Shown: positions 23,101 to 32,790, numbered from the stretch's first letter. The stretch: DNA of 42,646 nucleotides from Paulinella micropora (GCA_009731375.1 BJOX01000203.1:484954-527599), one strand, 5' to 3'. Notes: generated by a model not told the origin, from the sequence alone. Made by a program: numbers and translations.

Positions 23101-23751
23101 CGCTTTTTATTATAATTCAGGAACATTGGTGGGAAACAATATATCTTACACTGAGGCGATGAACATTAATACGTCGGGAGATTTAAGCATCCCAACAGCA
23201 TCCAGCGGATTTTTAACATTAAGAAAAAGACCTAGTTCTACCTACGACCCACAAATATTTATGAAATCAGGAGGTTATTCAAATTATGGAGTGGTTTGTG
23301 CTTCAACTGGCATACTTCATGCTTGGACTACTTCAAACTCTTCAGGTGAGCCGTCTGGCAGTTATAATTATGTTCCACTTAATGGTGCTTGGACAAACTC
23401 ATCGGACAGGAGACTAAAATCAGATATTAAAACATTAGACTGCGGGGATTGTTGTGAGAAACTAATGAAAATAAATTGCTGTTCATATTATTTGAAAGCA
23501 GACGAAAAGAAAGAACAAAAGAACCACGGATTTATTGCTGATGAAGTTAAAAAAAATTTCCTGAATTTGTATCTGAAAGTGGAATAAAAGCGGACGATGG
23601 AGATGGCTACCTTGAAGGCATAACATATACAAGTTTTATACCGATATTAGTCAGTGCTTTTCAACACATGGCGGAAAAGGTAGTTAATTTAGAAAAAGAA
23701 AATAAAAATCTTATGAATATACTACAAGAAATTAGAGGAAATGTCAAATAA
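20175..23751 (+). pseudogene. long fibre protein with C-terminal S74 intramolecular chaperone, disrupted
   Basis: Probably the attachment fibre, about 1,190 residues if whole. An N-terminal head of about 145 residues is followed by repeated beta-rich shaft units marked by VKLTxDQTIxGxKTF motifs (two in the inverted part, two in 21490-21870), then a distal region with repeated GLEIYG and FQLxN motifs (about 22330-23060). The C-terminus is an endosialidase-chaperone (peptidase S74) domain: SDRRLKSDI near 23402, HGFIADEV near 23525, and, after a frameshift in the A-run near 23550, a C-terminal coiled coil to TAA 23749-23751. This domain family trimerises fibres and then cleaves itself off. The gene is broken by an inverted segment at about 20615-21345, with another shift inside it near 20975-21010. 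Its end overlaps the next gene by 11 bp. Confidence 0.85.
20615..21345 (-). other. inverted segment of the fibre gene
   Basis: The plus-strand fibre frame loses sense near 20610 and regains it near 21350-21380. The minus strand between encodes fibre shaft repeats of the same type (VKLTADQTIGG, SIDSHSDVTISG, QLLIYRTGQW), whose ends match the expected continuation of the plus-strand parts. About 730 bp are therefore inverted relative to the rest of the gene. No gap adjoins it and no long inverted repeats at the breakpoints were found by eye. Confidence 0.85.
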
Positions 23752-24094
23752 TACGACTAGACTTCACAGACCACCACCTATTATGGATATGGATGGCGAA
23801 CTAACTCCCGAATTAAAGTCTCGTGTTCTTGAAGTAGAACTAAAGACTGAGGAAAAAAAAGTAGAGCACGAATTGGAAGATAACTGGAATTGTTGTTGTA
23901 TAAAAAACAGACCGACAGACAGCCGACTTATTAAATACTTATTTCAAATGGGTATCATTATTGCCATTATAACCCTTTGTATCATAAGGCTATCTGAAAA
24001 GAACTTACCTCGTGAGGTTGCTAACACTTATGTCGGAATTTTGACTTTACTCATAGGAATTAGCCTTCCTTCACCTTCTAGCTCAAAGAAGTGA
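23741..24094 (+). CDS. small membrane protein with two C-terminal transmembrane segments
   Basis: 117 residues, uninterrupted. The soluble N-terminal half is charged (ELKTEEKKVEHELED) and followed by a CCC cluster. The C-terminal half has two hydrophobic segments: IKYLFQMGIIIAIITLCII (about residues 66-84) and TYVGILTLLIGISLP (about 96-110). It overlaps the end of the fibre gene by 11 bp, suggesting co-expression, and its stop overlaps the end of the convergent minus-strand gene. Small membrane proteins with this layout occur in capsid-gene neighbourhoods of related viruses; the function is unknown. Confidence 0.7.
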   Translation: MSNNTTRLHRPPPIMDMDGELTPELKSRVLEVELKTEEKKVEHELEDNWNCCCIKNRPTDSRLIKYLFQMGIIIAIITLCIIRLSEKNLPREVANTYVGILTLLIGISLPSPSSSKK

Positions 24095-24343
24095 GCATTC
24101 ATATAAGTGTATTTTATACCAAGAAGCATCACTACCCGAACACATTAAAGGAATGGCTTCATCAAAACTAACACACCAATCACTCATAGGCTTATACACA
24201 CATTTAAATTTAGTTTCTATTCCTTGCTTTATACAATAAGCACAACTCTCATTCTTTTTTTCGCTTACCCGCGAGTAAAAGTCGCAGGCAGTTCGCGAAA
24301 ATATTTTTGTTATAAAAAAATTTATCATCAGTAATATAATCAT
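24083..24343 (-). CDS. small Cys-rich protein with N-terminal signal anchor
   Basis: About 86 residues from ATG 24343 (a longer N-terminus to 24421 is open but less likely). It starts with a hydrophobic segment (MIILLMINFFITKIF), followed by a short ectodomain with about seven Cys (CAYC, FKC, DWC, MC, YEC), a pattern typical of disulfide-bonded secreted or membrane-anchored proteins. It converges on the preceding plus-strand gene with a 12-bp overlap at the stops. No family is recognised. Confidence 0.55.
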   Translation of the reverse strand: MIILLMINFFITKIFSRTACDFYSRVSEKKNESCAYCIKQGIETKFKCVYKPMSDWCVSFDEAIPLMCSGSDASWYKIHLYECSLL

Positions 24344-24421
24344 GGCTACTGAATATAAATAGCGGATTATTTTTCTAAGCCATGATTTTGTTGGAAGCAA
24401 AACATTTAATAAAATATTCAA

Positions 24422-24700
24422 ATGTCATTCTCACCGACCAAAATGAATGTTAAGTTTATTCATTATACGAACGACCAGACGGAAACTAAAACCAGAATTC
24501 TTTATATGGACAGAATTGGAATTATCGGCACATTTGCTGATAGTAATATAGCAAACATTTTAAACCTTAGTTATAATTTAGGTGTCGTTGGATGGACGGA
24601 CGGACAATATACATTTAAAGTCCTTGAAACTGACAGCGGAAATATTGATACAGGAAATTTAGCAGGCCGAATTGTTGTATGCCTAGAGTTTCTAGGCTGA
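24422..24700 (+). CDS. small protein of unknown function
   Basis: 92 residues, uninterrupted, ATG at 24422. Composition is that of a folded beta-containing protein (NVKFIHYTNDQTETKTRILY near the start), with no transmembrane segment or signal peptide. Its stop TGA at 24698-24700 is formed by the first three bases of palindromic module 5, so the gene ends exactly at a cassette boundary. No homologue is recognised. Confidence 0.65.
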   Translation: MSFSPTKMNVKFIHYTNDQTETKTRILYMDRIGIIGTFADSNIANILNLSYNLGVVGWTDGQYTFKVLETDSGNIDTGNLAGRIVVCLEFLG

Positions 24701-24734
24701 TATTTGTTTCAGACTACGTCTTCAACAAACATCG
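24698..24734 (-). promoter_or_regulatory. palindromic module 5 (contains the preceding gene's stop)
   Basis: TGATATTT ... AAACATCG with TTTGTT/AACAAA stem. The TGA is the stop codon of the preceding gene. A 33-bp AT-rich spacer leads to module 6. Confidence 0.7.
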
Positions 24735-24767
24735 TAAAACCATTTAATTTCTTGTAAATGAAAAAAA

Positions 24768-24858
24768 CGATGTTTTAGAATAAGAGAGAGTGCGGAGCAC
24801 GACCATCTCGTAGAGTGATTACGCCCTTCGGGCAGTAAAACGCAATTCTAAAATATCA
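24768..24858 (+). promoter_or_regulatory. palindromic module 6 (overlaps the ATPase start)
   Basis: CGATGTTT ... AAATATCA with stem TTTTAGAAT/ATTCTAAAA. The longest module: its loop contains GAGAGTGCG...GCACGA as in module 4 plus an extra GCCCTTCGGGC hairpin. The last A is the A of the ATPase ATG. Confidence 0.75.
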
Positions 24859-25676
24859 TGCTTAAGATTAACAATGTCAAGGTGAAGCCAGTAAAACAAG
24901 AGGGTGATGGAAACAAAAAAGCAAAAGGTTATAAATTATTCAACGAGCCGTATGCAAACATATTCCTACTCGCCCGTAAGAAGAGCGGGAAAACAACAGC
25001 ACTCTTTGAAATACTGAAACGGACTACAGACAAAAAAACCCGTATTGTCATTATTGCTTCAACAATTCACAAGGATTACATTTATAAAGCAATGGTTAAG
25101 CACTTTAAGAACAGGGGAAACCCAATGGCAATTTATACCTTTCTTAAATCAGATGGTGTTAATGTCATTGATTATGAGTTAGACAAACTGAACAGACAGG
25201 ACGAGCAACACGAAGGAGAAGTAAAACAGGACAAAAAAGAAATAGAGAAGCCACAATTTTTATACTTTGGAAAGGAAAAGAAAAAAGAAGAAGGAGGTGA
25301 GAAGAAAGAGAGACCAAGTAAGTATATTTCTCCAGAGGTTGTTTTTGTTTTGGACGATTTAGGAAGTGGATTAAGAGACAAGTTCGTAAGTGATTTGTTA
25401 AAAAAGAACAGACACTATAAAAGTAAGGTGATTATGTCAAGCCAGTATTTAAACGACCTTAGACCAGAAGCAATTAAGCAGTTAGATTATTTGTTAATCT
25501 TTCCAGGCCAGTCTCAGGATAAAATGGAACTCGTGTATAAACACTTAGACTTATCTTTTGACTTTGATTATTTTCTTCAAAAGTATCACGAGGCTACAAA
25601 GGAGAGATTTAATTTTCTTTATGTCTCAAGTGTTGATGATGAGTTAAGAAAAAACTTCAACTTCAGATTAAAATGA
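24858..25676 (+). CDS. A32/FtsK-HerA-type genome packaging ATPase
   Basis: 272 residues, uninterrupted. Walker A is LLARKKSGKTTAL (residues about 38-49); Walker B is VVFVLDDLG (D166, D167). Between them lies a charged, probably flexible insert (about residues 112-155). The C-terminal part has SSQYLNDL and a QLDYLLIF strand, as in A32-type ATPases, which pump viral DNA into preformed capsids. It is a one-gene cassette: the start is fused to module 6 and the stop TGA is the first three bases of module 7. Its integrity contrasts with the disrupted polymerase and fibre genes. Confidence 0.92.
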   Translation: MLKINNVKVKPVKQEGDGNKKAKGYKLFNEPYANIFLLARKKSGKTTALFEILKRTTDKKTRIVIIASTIHKDYIYKAMVKHFKNRGNPMAIYTFLKSDGVNVIDYELDKLNRQDEQHEGEVKQDKKEIEKPQFLYFGKEKKKEEGGEKKERPSKYISPEVVFVLDDLGSGLRDKFVSDLLKKNRHYKSKVIMSSQYLNDLRPEAIKQLDYLLIFPGQSQDKMELVYKHLDLSFDFDYFLQKYHEATKERFNFLYVSSVDDELRKNFNFRLK

Positions 25677-25730
25677 TATTTGACAATTTCACTTCGTGCT
25701 ATTCGCACTCTCGTTTATTGTCAAACATCG
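25674..25730 (-). promoter_or_regulatory. palindromic module 7 (contains the ATPase stop)
   Basis: TGATATTT ... AAACATCG with stem TTGACAAT/ATTGTCAA and the same CACTCTCG-type loop sequence seen reversed in modules 4 and 6. A 19-bp spacer leads to module 8. Confidence 0.75.
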
Positions 25731-25749
25731 AAACCATTTAAAGCAAAAA

Positions 25750-25789
25750 CGATGTTTTATGAAACCGCGAAAGGGTGAATAAAATATCA
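25750..25789 (+). promoter_or_regulatory. palindromic module 8
   Basis: CGATGTTT ... AAATATCA with stem TTTTAT/ATAAAA and a short CGCGAAAGGG loop. It lies 56 bp upstream of the basic core-like protein gene. Confidence 0.7.
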
Positions 25790-25845
25790 AAATAAAAAAT
25801 TTAAAATTATTATTTTTTTCTGTATTATATAATCATCTATCTTTT

Positions 25846-26199
25846 ATGGTAGTAAAAACAACTCGTGTTGAAGTCATTCCAACAATCGGCAAACGAACAA
25901 TTAACTCAAGCACGATGGCTGGAGGCAAAAAGAAGACTGGTCGTAAGAAGAAGCAAGGCGGCAAGGGACAGGCTGGCGGTAAAATTAACTGGCAAAAAGT
26001 TGGGAAAACTGCCTTTGCTGTTGATAAATTTCTTCGCAATAATAAGTTAATCTCTAGGACTGCGGGAGCATTAAGTAGCGTCGGGGTACCTTACGCTGGT
26101 AGTGTTAGTGCTGTAGCATCAAAACTCGGATATGGTAAGAAAAAGCAGAGAGGATGCGGAGCACTCAAATTCTTAAAGATATTTTGTTTGAAATTATGA
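25846..26199 (+). CDS. small basic Gly/Lys-rich core-like protein
   Basis: 117 residues, uninterrupted, from ATG 25846 (an internal ATG at 25915 is possible). A Lys/Gly/Arg-rich block (GGKKKTGRKKKQGGKGQ) precedes an amphipathic central segment (about residues 55-95, Ala/Ser/Val-rich) and a basic LGYGKKKQRG motif. It resembles small condensing or membrane-active capsid proteins of adenoviruses and related mobile elements in composition only. It lies upstream of the coiled-coil protein, protease and capsid genes, all on the plus strand, so a structural role is inferred. A TATA-like TATTATATAATC stretch lies just upstream. Confidence 0.6.
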   Translation: MVVKTTRVEVIPTIGKRTINSSTMAGGKKKTGRKKKQGGKGQAGGKINWQKVGKTAFAVDKFLRNNKLISRTAGALSSVGVPYAGSVSAVASKLGYGKKKQRGCGALKFLKIFCLKL

Positions 26200-26228
26200 G
26201 GAAATATTTTTTTGTTTGTTTATATACA

Positions 26229-27518
26229 ATGGTCGTCAAGAAAGCGAAGAAACAGAAATTAAGACCCCCGCGGGTTTATAGGAATAAAAGCGGGAAGCCT
26301 TATATTATCCAGAATGGTAAAAAATATTATCCTAATTTCGGTAAAAAGACAAATGATATGAGCACACTTCAAATTGTTAAACTTTTTATGAAATACTTGA
26401 GCAGACCAAAAGCAAAGAAAAAAACAAAGAAGGAAGACTTAAGAAAAGTCCAGAGCCTGTCAGAGATTGAACAGAATACGAGAACAGCCATTAATGACCA
26501 CTTAGACAAACTCAGAAAGGAGAAATACGAAAAGATTGATGAGATAGACCAAAAAGAGAAAAAGGCACGGGCGGATACTGAAGAGGAGAAGAAAAGGTTA
26601 GAAAGAAAAGACATAGCCGATGCAAAGGAAAGACAAGATATAATGGATAGGGAACATAAAAGAGAACTAGCGGATATTAATGAACGACAAGAACAAAAAG
26701 CCAGAGAACTAAGAAGGGAGCAAAAACTCATAGAAGATGTAAAATATGAAGAAGACAGAAAAAATAGGATACAAGCATTACCACAGCCACCACAATATCA
26801 ATATATTATGCCACCACAGCAGGGACAACCACAAGCACCGCCATTAGGAGCACCACCACAAGCACCGCCATTACCTAATTTAGGAGATGAAGCACCATTG
26901 AAAACGAAAGAGCAATATGAGGAAGAAAAAAAGCAAAAGCAGAAAGATATTGAAACACTGAAATTAGCAGGATATACAGATAAGTTCATAAAAAAGATGA
27001 GTCGTAAAGACTTACAAAAAGCCAGTCAAGATATTCAGACGGCTATAGCCACAGCGACATCTTTAGAGGAACAGAAAAAGTTAGCAGAAGAATATAAAGA
27101 AAAACTTGAAAAGGAAGAAAAGAAAGCAAAAGAAAAGGGTAAGCATTTTGAAAATTTACAAATTAATCAATTTTTAATCTCTGCATTTTCAAAAACTTAT
27201 CACCCAAACATTACTATAAAAGAGTTAGCACAGGCTTTAGACTAGATAGTGATGGACATAAAAAATTAAATTACAAAGACACTTCAAAGTGGATAATTAA
27301 CATGATTAAAAGGTTTAATATTGATGTTGGAAATGAAAAGGAAAACGTAAAAAGAAAAGTAGCGGATTATGCTAGATATGAAGTATATGGGTATTAATGA
27401 ACAAAAAGGGAATGGAGCGAAGACATTAGAAGAATTAATTGATAAGGTATTTTCAATAAAAATAATTAAAAAAATATTTAGCCCGCAAAGATTGGAAACA
27501 CACAATGAACAAACATGA
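26229..27518 (+). CDS. coiled-coil protein with Pro/Gln linker, frameshifted near its end
   Basis: ATG 26229. The main frame gives 338 residues to 27245: a basic N-terminus with an RNKSGKPYIIQNGKKYYPNF segment, a long charged coiled coil (about residues 70-190), a Pro/Gln/Ala linker (about 195-225), and a second coiled coil (about 230-310). The reading continues by a shift near 27235 and another near 27375 through folded-looking sequence to TGA at 27516-27518, giving about 430 residues. It overlaps the protease start. The layout suggests a structural or scaffold protein; the family is unknown. The shifts may be sequencing errors. Confidence 0.6.
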
Positions 27519-28285
27519 TTTTGTAAATACTCTAACGAACAAAATGACTTCCGATCCAAAATGTAGATAAACAAGTTTCAAATGATTTGAATATTGACGA
27601 AGGAATGCCACAACAACTACCACCAAGAACAATTTCTGCGGAGCAGAACATCGTGGCAAAGCCACTCATCGCGGAGACAACCATACCCCCGCCATTAGAG
27701 CCACAGCCACAGCAACCAGAGACAGAGCAAGAGCAACAGCAACCAGAGCCTGATCCAAAGCCACAGCCAGAGCAAGTCCCATTACAAGGAGAGGGTCGCG
27801 ATTTAATGACTAATGAAATAGATGAAATAATGAAAAAATATGGATGGTATCTTGGAGCGATAGCCAGTGATGAAATTTACAAGTTGAAGCCTGGAAGCAG
27901 AAAGCGATACGGATTTATTATGAATACCGATCCGAGCAACAAAAAAGGACAGCACTGGATGGCAATATGGATAAGTCTAGATAAAGACAGAAGTGTTGAA
28001 GTGTATGACCCATTAGCACTTTACGAGCCGACAGAAGACTTTCAGCAACAAATGAAACAACTAATCGACCGAAGCCGCCCCGATACTTATTTATTAATGA
28101 AGGTTAATCAAGTAAAACAACAATCTGATACGAGCGACACATGTGGTTGGCACTCAATGAGATTTCTAATGGAGCGGGCGAAAGGTATTAAATTTAAATT
28201 CGCCAGTGGCTATACAGACTTAAAAGAAGACGAAGCGGAAAAATTAAAAGCACAGAATGGTTATGGTTTTGATACATATATCTAA
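27505..28285 (+). CDS. adenain-type cysteine protease (capsid maturation)
   Basis: Maturation protease of the Polinton/adenovirus type, which cleaves capsid and core proteins. The probable start ATG 27505 requires a shift near 27560; otherwise the first in-frame start is near 27587. A long Pro/Gln/Glu-rich N-terminal extension (about 27600-27800) precedes the catalytic domain. Catalytic triad by position: His in GQHWMAIW (27953), Asp in VEVYDPL (28007) and Cys in SDTCGWHS (28142), with Gln residues between as expected for the oxyanion hole. The length of the domain is normal. It is followed after 22 bp by the penton gene. Confidence 0.88.
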
Positions 28286-28307
28286 AATATTATTTGTATA
28301 ATATATC

Positions 28308-29084
28308 ATGGACTATAAGGGAGGGAGAAGTTCGGGTATTTACTATATCAACAGCAAAAACCGAATAACGGGAACAGACAGCGACTTTACACACGAAGTC
28401 AATATGAAGGGGCTAGACAATCCCACACATTGTAAAATTTTTCATATTTATGTGCAGAAATCGTATTACTCTGTGGCTTCACCATATAATACTTTTACTC
28501 TTAGCGAAGACGGGTATGAGGCTTTAATTACGATACCTGAGGGAAACTACACAATGAACAATTTAAAAAATAAGTTGTCGGAGGTACTGACGACAGAAAG
28601 TCCGAATGACTATACTTATGTTGTCTCAAGCAACAATACAAACACAGAAGCGGAGGATGGTAAATTAACATTCAGTGTTTCAAATAACGGAGGTATTCAA
28701 CCGCGGTTTATATTTGATGGTGATACCCGTATTCACGAGGTTATGGGTTTTGATAGAAATTCGACATATTTCTTTGCTAATGATTTTATTAAATCGCCGA
28801 GTGTAATTATTTTAACTGGTGAAAAAACATTGTATCTTCAATCGGATTTGGTGAATGAAGGTGATAATCATGTGCTTCAAGAAATATACACAGCCAACGA
28901 AATTCCTTTCGGTTCTGTAATTTATGACGGCTCTGGTAGTGAATACGGAAAAACATTGTCCACTAATTCAAACAACGTATTCAGGTTTTACTTGACAGAC
29001 GAAAATGACCAAGCAATTAATCTTAATGGTTTGGGTATCGTTATGACTTTATTGGTTTATCGTGAAACTAATTATTTTAGTTGA
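28308..29084 (+). CDS. penton-like minor capsid protein (single jelly roll)
   Basis: 258 residues, uninterrupted. The start has the YYINSKNRITGTDSDFTHEV pattern typical of minor capsid (penton) proteins of Polintons, virophages and polinton-like viruses, followed by alternating beta strands throughout and ending LLVYRETNYFS. It would form the fivefold vertices of the capsid. It sits between the protease and major capsid genes, the usual neighbourhood. An AT-rich TATAATATATC stretch directly precedes the ATG. Confidence 0.85.
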   Translation: MDYKGGRSSGIYYINSKNRITGTDSDFTHEVNMKGLDNPTHCKIFHIYVQKSYYSVASPYNTFTLSEDGYEALITIPEGNYTMNNLKNKLSEVLTTESPNDYTYVVSSNNTNTEAEDGKLTFSVSNNGGIQPRFIFDGDTRIHEVMGFDRNSTYFFANDFIKSPSVIILTGEKTLYLQSDLVNEGDNHVLQEIYTANEIPFGSVIYDGSGSEYGKTLSTNSNNVFRFYLTDENDQAINLNGLGIVMTLLVYRETNYFS

Positions 29085-29208
29085 TTTAATTCATTTTTCA
29101 ATTTGTTGAAATCCAAGTGATTGATATTTATTTTAATTATTTATTTTTTTCTATAAATATATTCTCGTGAATTAGTTAATTTACACCACTTCAAAAACAA
29201 AACAAAAA

Positions 29209-30684
29209 ATGCCTGTCCAATACGGAGGAGAACTAGTCCATCAGACTAAGGAACTGCTCACTGGTAAGTATGAATTAACTAAACTTACCACTCGTGAAGG
29301 CTCGCAACCTGTCGCACTTACTACTGCTGGTGGTATGGAAAACACATTTGAAATTCCTACTCGTCCTTTGAACCTTGCGAGGAGTGTGTTGCGATTTACT
29401 TACACTCCGTCTGGCGGGTGGTGCGGGTCGCTACAATCGTATCTATATGGATTGTCTGTCTATGATTAAAACTATTGAATTGCGAAGCCGAAGCGGGCAG
29501 TATCTGTGTAATCTTCAACATGTGGGGAACTACACTAAGGTGATATGGAAACCAGAAATGAAGTATGAAAAATTTATGGCACTTGAAAATCATGGTGCTG
29601 GTGTGGGTAGTGGTGCTATGCTTCAAAAGTGTAATGCTGGAAAAGTTGAAATTGGAACCGTAGCGGAAAGAAAAACAATTACTGATGCGGCAGATGTTGC
29701 AGGTCTTAAGGCTGCAGTTCAAGGATATTACAAAGTGCCTCTTGTTAATGCCCGCCGTAATGATGATACCGCTCTCGCTGATAGCACTGGAACCTATAGC
29801 CTTGTTAATGTTCCTTTCGAGGAGGCTAAGTATTTTGAAGGTGGGGTGATAATACTGCCACCCCTGTTATTAATGTTAAGTTTCGTTTGGGTATGATGTT
29901 TGGTACTATTTTTGAACTGGATAAGACTATTGGATTTAATGAAATTTTGGATTTGCGGATTGTTTGGGCTGAAACCAACCGCTCTTCATTCTATGGCACT
30001 AATGTGAGTTCTATTGCCGCTGGTGCTGCTGCTACTACCACTGGTGCTATCGTCTCTAACCTAAATCTATTCCTTGCTGTTGAGACAGACCCGAATGTCA
30101 TCCTAGGTGTCCAGCAAAAGATTGCGGGTGAAGGCTTTCCATTTAAGATTGAGTATCCTATCGCTTGGAAGCAAAGTCTTCAAACAAACCAACAGAACTA
30201 TGTTATTAAGATGAACCGCTCGCAGGGTGAAAGAATTCGTCGTATTTATACTTCAGCCTTTCATTTCACTGAGAGTGCTAATACTTCTTTTGATAATGAC
30301 AACAGGGCGGATGCTAAAATTATTTCTTATTATACAACCCTTGACGGCTCTCGTCTTCAACAATTTGACATTGACACTTCTGAGAATGAAGACTATATGA
30401 TTTTGAAGGATAAGTTGAAAGGAAGTGCTATCCTAAACAGCGATGTTTATCATTACAACTGGTTCCACGTAGATGCTTGGAACAATAACCGCCCGCTGTG
30501 CGATAAGGACACAGAAGGCTATGAGGTGAGCGGTTTAAGCCTAGACACTGAGAGGCGATATGAATTCGTTTCAAATACAAGTAATAATGCGAGTGGTGCT
30601 GGCGTAACTAATCTTAACCATTACACATTCGCCATTCTTCAACGTAGTGTGCTTGTTAATGGAGTTGAAATTTTGATGAGTTAA
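29209..30684 (+). CDS. double-jelly-roll major capsid protein, two frameshifts
   Basis: About 490 residues. The start is typical for the family (MPVQYGGELVHQTKELLTGK), then strands such as FEIPTRPLNLARSVLRFTY. Shifts occur at the GGCGGGTGGTGCGGG run near 29405 and at GGTGGGG near 29845; on either side the sequence continues the same fold, including WAETNRSSFY, the EGFPFKIEYPIAWKQSL segment and a C-terminal HYTFAILQRSVLVNGVEIL. It forms the hexameric capsomers of the virion. A 124-bp AT-rich region with TCTATAAATATA precedes it. Both shifts are in G-rich runs, so error rather than decay is likely. Confidence 0.9.
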
Positions 30685-30725
30685 AAAAGAATAATAAAAT
30701 AAAAATAAAAATTATTTTTTTGATA

Positions 30726-30734
30726 ATATAGACC
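30726..30734 (+). promoter_or_regulatory. ATATAGACC motif before a fibre-like gene
   Basis: ATATAGACC ends 4 bp before the ATG at 30739. The same nonamer, on the minus strand at 32792-32800, ends 1 bp before the start of the rightmost gene. It may be a shared promoter or initiator element. Confidence 0.4.
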
Positions 30735-30738
30735 TACA

Positions 30739-31947
30739 ATGTCCCACCAAAGAAACTTAATCGCACAAATGTAAAAGTAGGGCATGATGGTTATCTTGAG
30801 ACTAATGTTGAAAAAACAGCATTTGGTGAATTAGCAACATCACAATACACGCCGATTATACAAGAAACATTTATGTATAATGTAAATACATCTAAGTGGA
30901 ACACAAGCACTACTAATGCTACATTAGAGCTAAAGAGTGCTATGGCATATCTAACAACACAGGCTGTTGGAGGTTCAAGATTATTCATTGAAACAAAAAA
31001 GAAAATTAAATATCGTGCTGGTATGGGTGTATGTGTCAGATTTACTGCTTTGTGGAATACAAATGAAGCAGGCGGATATTCATCTTATGTAGGTATTGGT
31101 GATTCCTTCTTAACGGACGGATTTTTCTTCTGAAGAGAAAATGGTGTAATGAAAATATACCAATTAAACAACTCCACTGTAATTACCGAGGTTAAACAAA
31201 GTCAATGGAATGTAGATAACGCAGATGGAACCGATTACTTACCAGTCATTGATTTCAGTAAGGGTAATGTATTTCAGATTAAATATCAATACTTAGGTTT
31301 TGGTCAGATATCATTTTATATTGAAATCCGAACACGGGGATATTTCAACTAGTCCATGCTATACGATATGCTAACAGCAAAACTGCTCCTTCTCTTAATA
31401 ATACTACTGTACCATTCTTGGCTTCGTTATCCGTTGGAGCTAATCCGCAAATCCAAAATCTTAGAATTGCCAGTGTTGGATGCTTTATTGAAGGAACTGA
31501 AATCATAAGAGGTATTCCATTTATTTATGAAAGAACAGCAAATACAACGAATGTAGCAACTCATGCTTTTACTATGAGGAATAATACTAATATTATTGGA
31601 AACACCATTGCAAATTATAGTATAGTGTATCCTAGACGGCTAAATGTCTTAAATACAGATATCTGGTGTAATCATTAAAGTAATAAAAAATGCTACCCTT
31701 ACTGGTGCTGTCTATGCTGAAAACAATACTAATACAAGTCTGGTCTCATTTGATACTACCGCAACTATTGCTGGTGGAAATACTATCCGTTGTATTTGTT
31801 AATACGAATGATGCTCAAAGCATTGATTTTAATGATTATGATTTAGATGATATGTTGCCAAGCGAAAGGCTTACTATAACAGCACAGGCTACTACAAATC
31901 AGACTATAAGTATTCAGTATGCTTTTACTTGGTTAGAAGACCCATGA
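30739..31947 (+). pseudogene. fibre/spike-like virion protein, several frameshifts and one stop
   Basis: About 400 residues in pieces. The reading follows frames beginning near 30744 and 31134 (with an in-frame TGA at 31131 where a Gly would fit after DGFFF), then near 31352, 31680 and 31800. Recognisable pattern: PIIQETFMYN, an IKYRAGMGVCVRFTALW motif, a YVGIGD motif, then FQIKYQYLGFGQISFYIE, as in a family of beta-rich structural proteins seen in polinton-like viruses, large DNA viruses and some phages. The C-terminus is SIQYAFTWLEDP. It lies directly after the major capsid gene, consistent with a surface spike. The nonsense codon plus shifts suggest either decay or poor sequence quality. 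Confidence 0.6.
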
Positions 31948-31989
31948 AAGCAAAAAAAAAACGAAAATGGAAGTGTGGATTTTCAAATA

Positions 31990-32463
31990 TCACTTTTTAA
32001 AATACTTGATAAAATTATTTTTTCTAACTTCATTCATTTCTTCATTTTTTTCTAGAAATGAAAGTACACATGCCACATCGCAAAATCTATCATCGTCAAT
32101 TGAAACTGATAACACATTTTTTTTCTTACACTCTTTACAAGGTGCTTTATTTAATATACATCCTTCTTCTGTACATGTAGCAGTCGCTATTTCTTCGCCA
32201 ACATTAGCCTTGATTTCAGTGATACTAGTCTCTTTTAAATCAGTCGCCGTAAATGGTGTGCTTGGTTCCTCCATTATAATTTTTGCTAGTGTAGCCTCCA
32301 ATGGAATAACTACTTTCACATTGTCGTCGCGGGGTTTGTATTGTTCATAGAAAGAAACAATGTCAGGCTTAGTCCATTCAATTCTGGGTTTCTTAATTTC
32401 AATGTCAAGGTTCCATTTCTCAATTTCGTTTAAGTAGTCCTGTTTGGTTGACAGGTCAGTCAT
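31990..32463 (-). CDS. protein with C-terminal Cys-rich zinc-finger-like segment
   Basis: 157 residues, uninterrupted, from ATG 32463. The N-terminal part is charged, with a KPDIVSFYEQYKPRDDNVKVV segment. The C-terminal third has CTEEGC, CKEC and FCDVACVLSFLE, a Cys spacing like TRASH/MYM (FCS) zinc fingers. It converges on the spike-like gene and is the second of two minus-strand genes next to the right TIR. A role in gene regulation or DNA binding is possible but not shown. Confidence 0.65.
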   Translation of the reverse strand: MTDLSTKQDYLNEIEKWNLDIEIKKPRIEWTKPDIVSFYEQYKPRDDNVKVVIPLEATLAKIIMEEPSTPFTATDLKETSITEIKANVGEEIATATCTEEGCILNKAPCKECKKKNVLSVSIDDDRFCDVACVLSFLEKNEEMNEVRKNNFIKYFKK

Positions 32464-32503
32464 TGATATATATAAATATTAAAAAAATCTTTTAGCAAAA
32501 ATA

Positions 32504-32790
32504 TTAAACATATTTTTTTACTTCACTTTTAATGTCTGTAAATTTATCAAACCACTGCTGTTTCATAACCCATTCAAGATATGGTTTGTCAATGGTAGCA
32601 ATATCTGAAACCTTCTTCCCGCGATACTTACCAAACGGAAAAACATCGGTTGGCTTTCCTTCTCTACTTTTTCAATTGCCTTAATTTCTTCATCAATCAT
32701 CTGTTGGACATCTCTTACTGAAAAGAATTCCTTATTCTTCTCAATTGAAAGTCTTCCAAATTTTTCAGATAGTCTAGTGAGGGTGGTCAT
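32504..32790 (-). CDS. small DUF3820 / ExoX-C-terminal-like protein, one frameshift
   Basis: Rightmost gene, starting at ATG 32790. The first about 45 residues are charged and helical (SVRDVQQMIDEEIKAIEKV). After a shift near 32655 the reading continues as FPFGKYRGKKVSDIA followed by YLEWVMKQQWF, the signature of the DUF3820 / exodeoxyribonuclease X C-terminal domain, to a stop at 32504-32506. About 94 residues in all. This module is common in large DNA viruses and bacteria; its exact role is unclear. The unshifted frame ends at 32563. The ATATAGACC motif lies 1 bp upstream. Confidence 0.6.
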
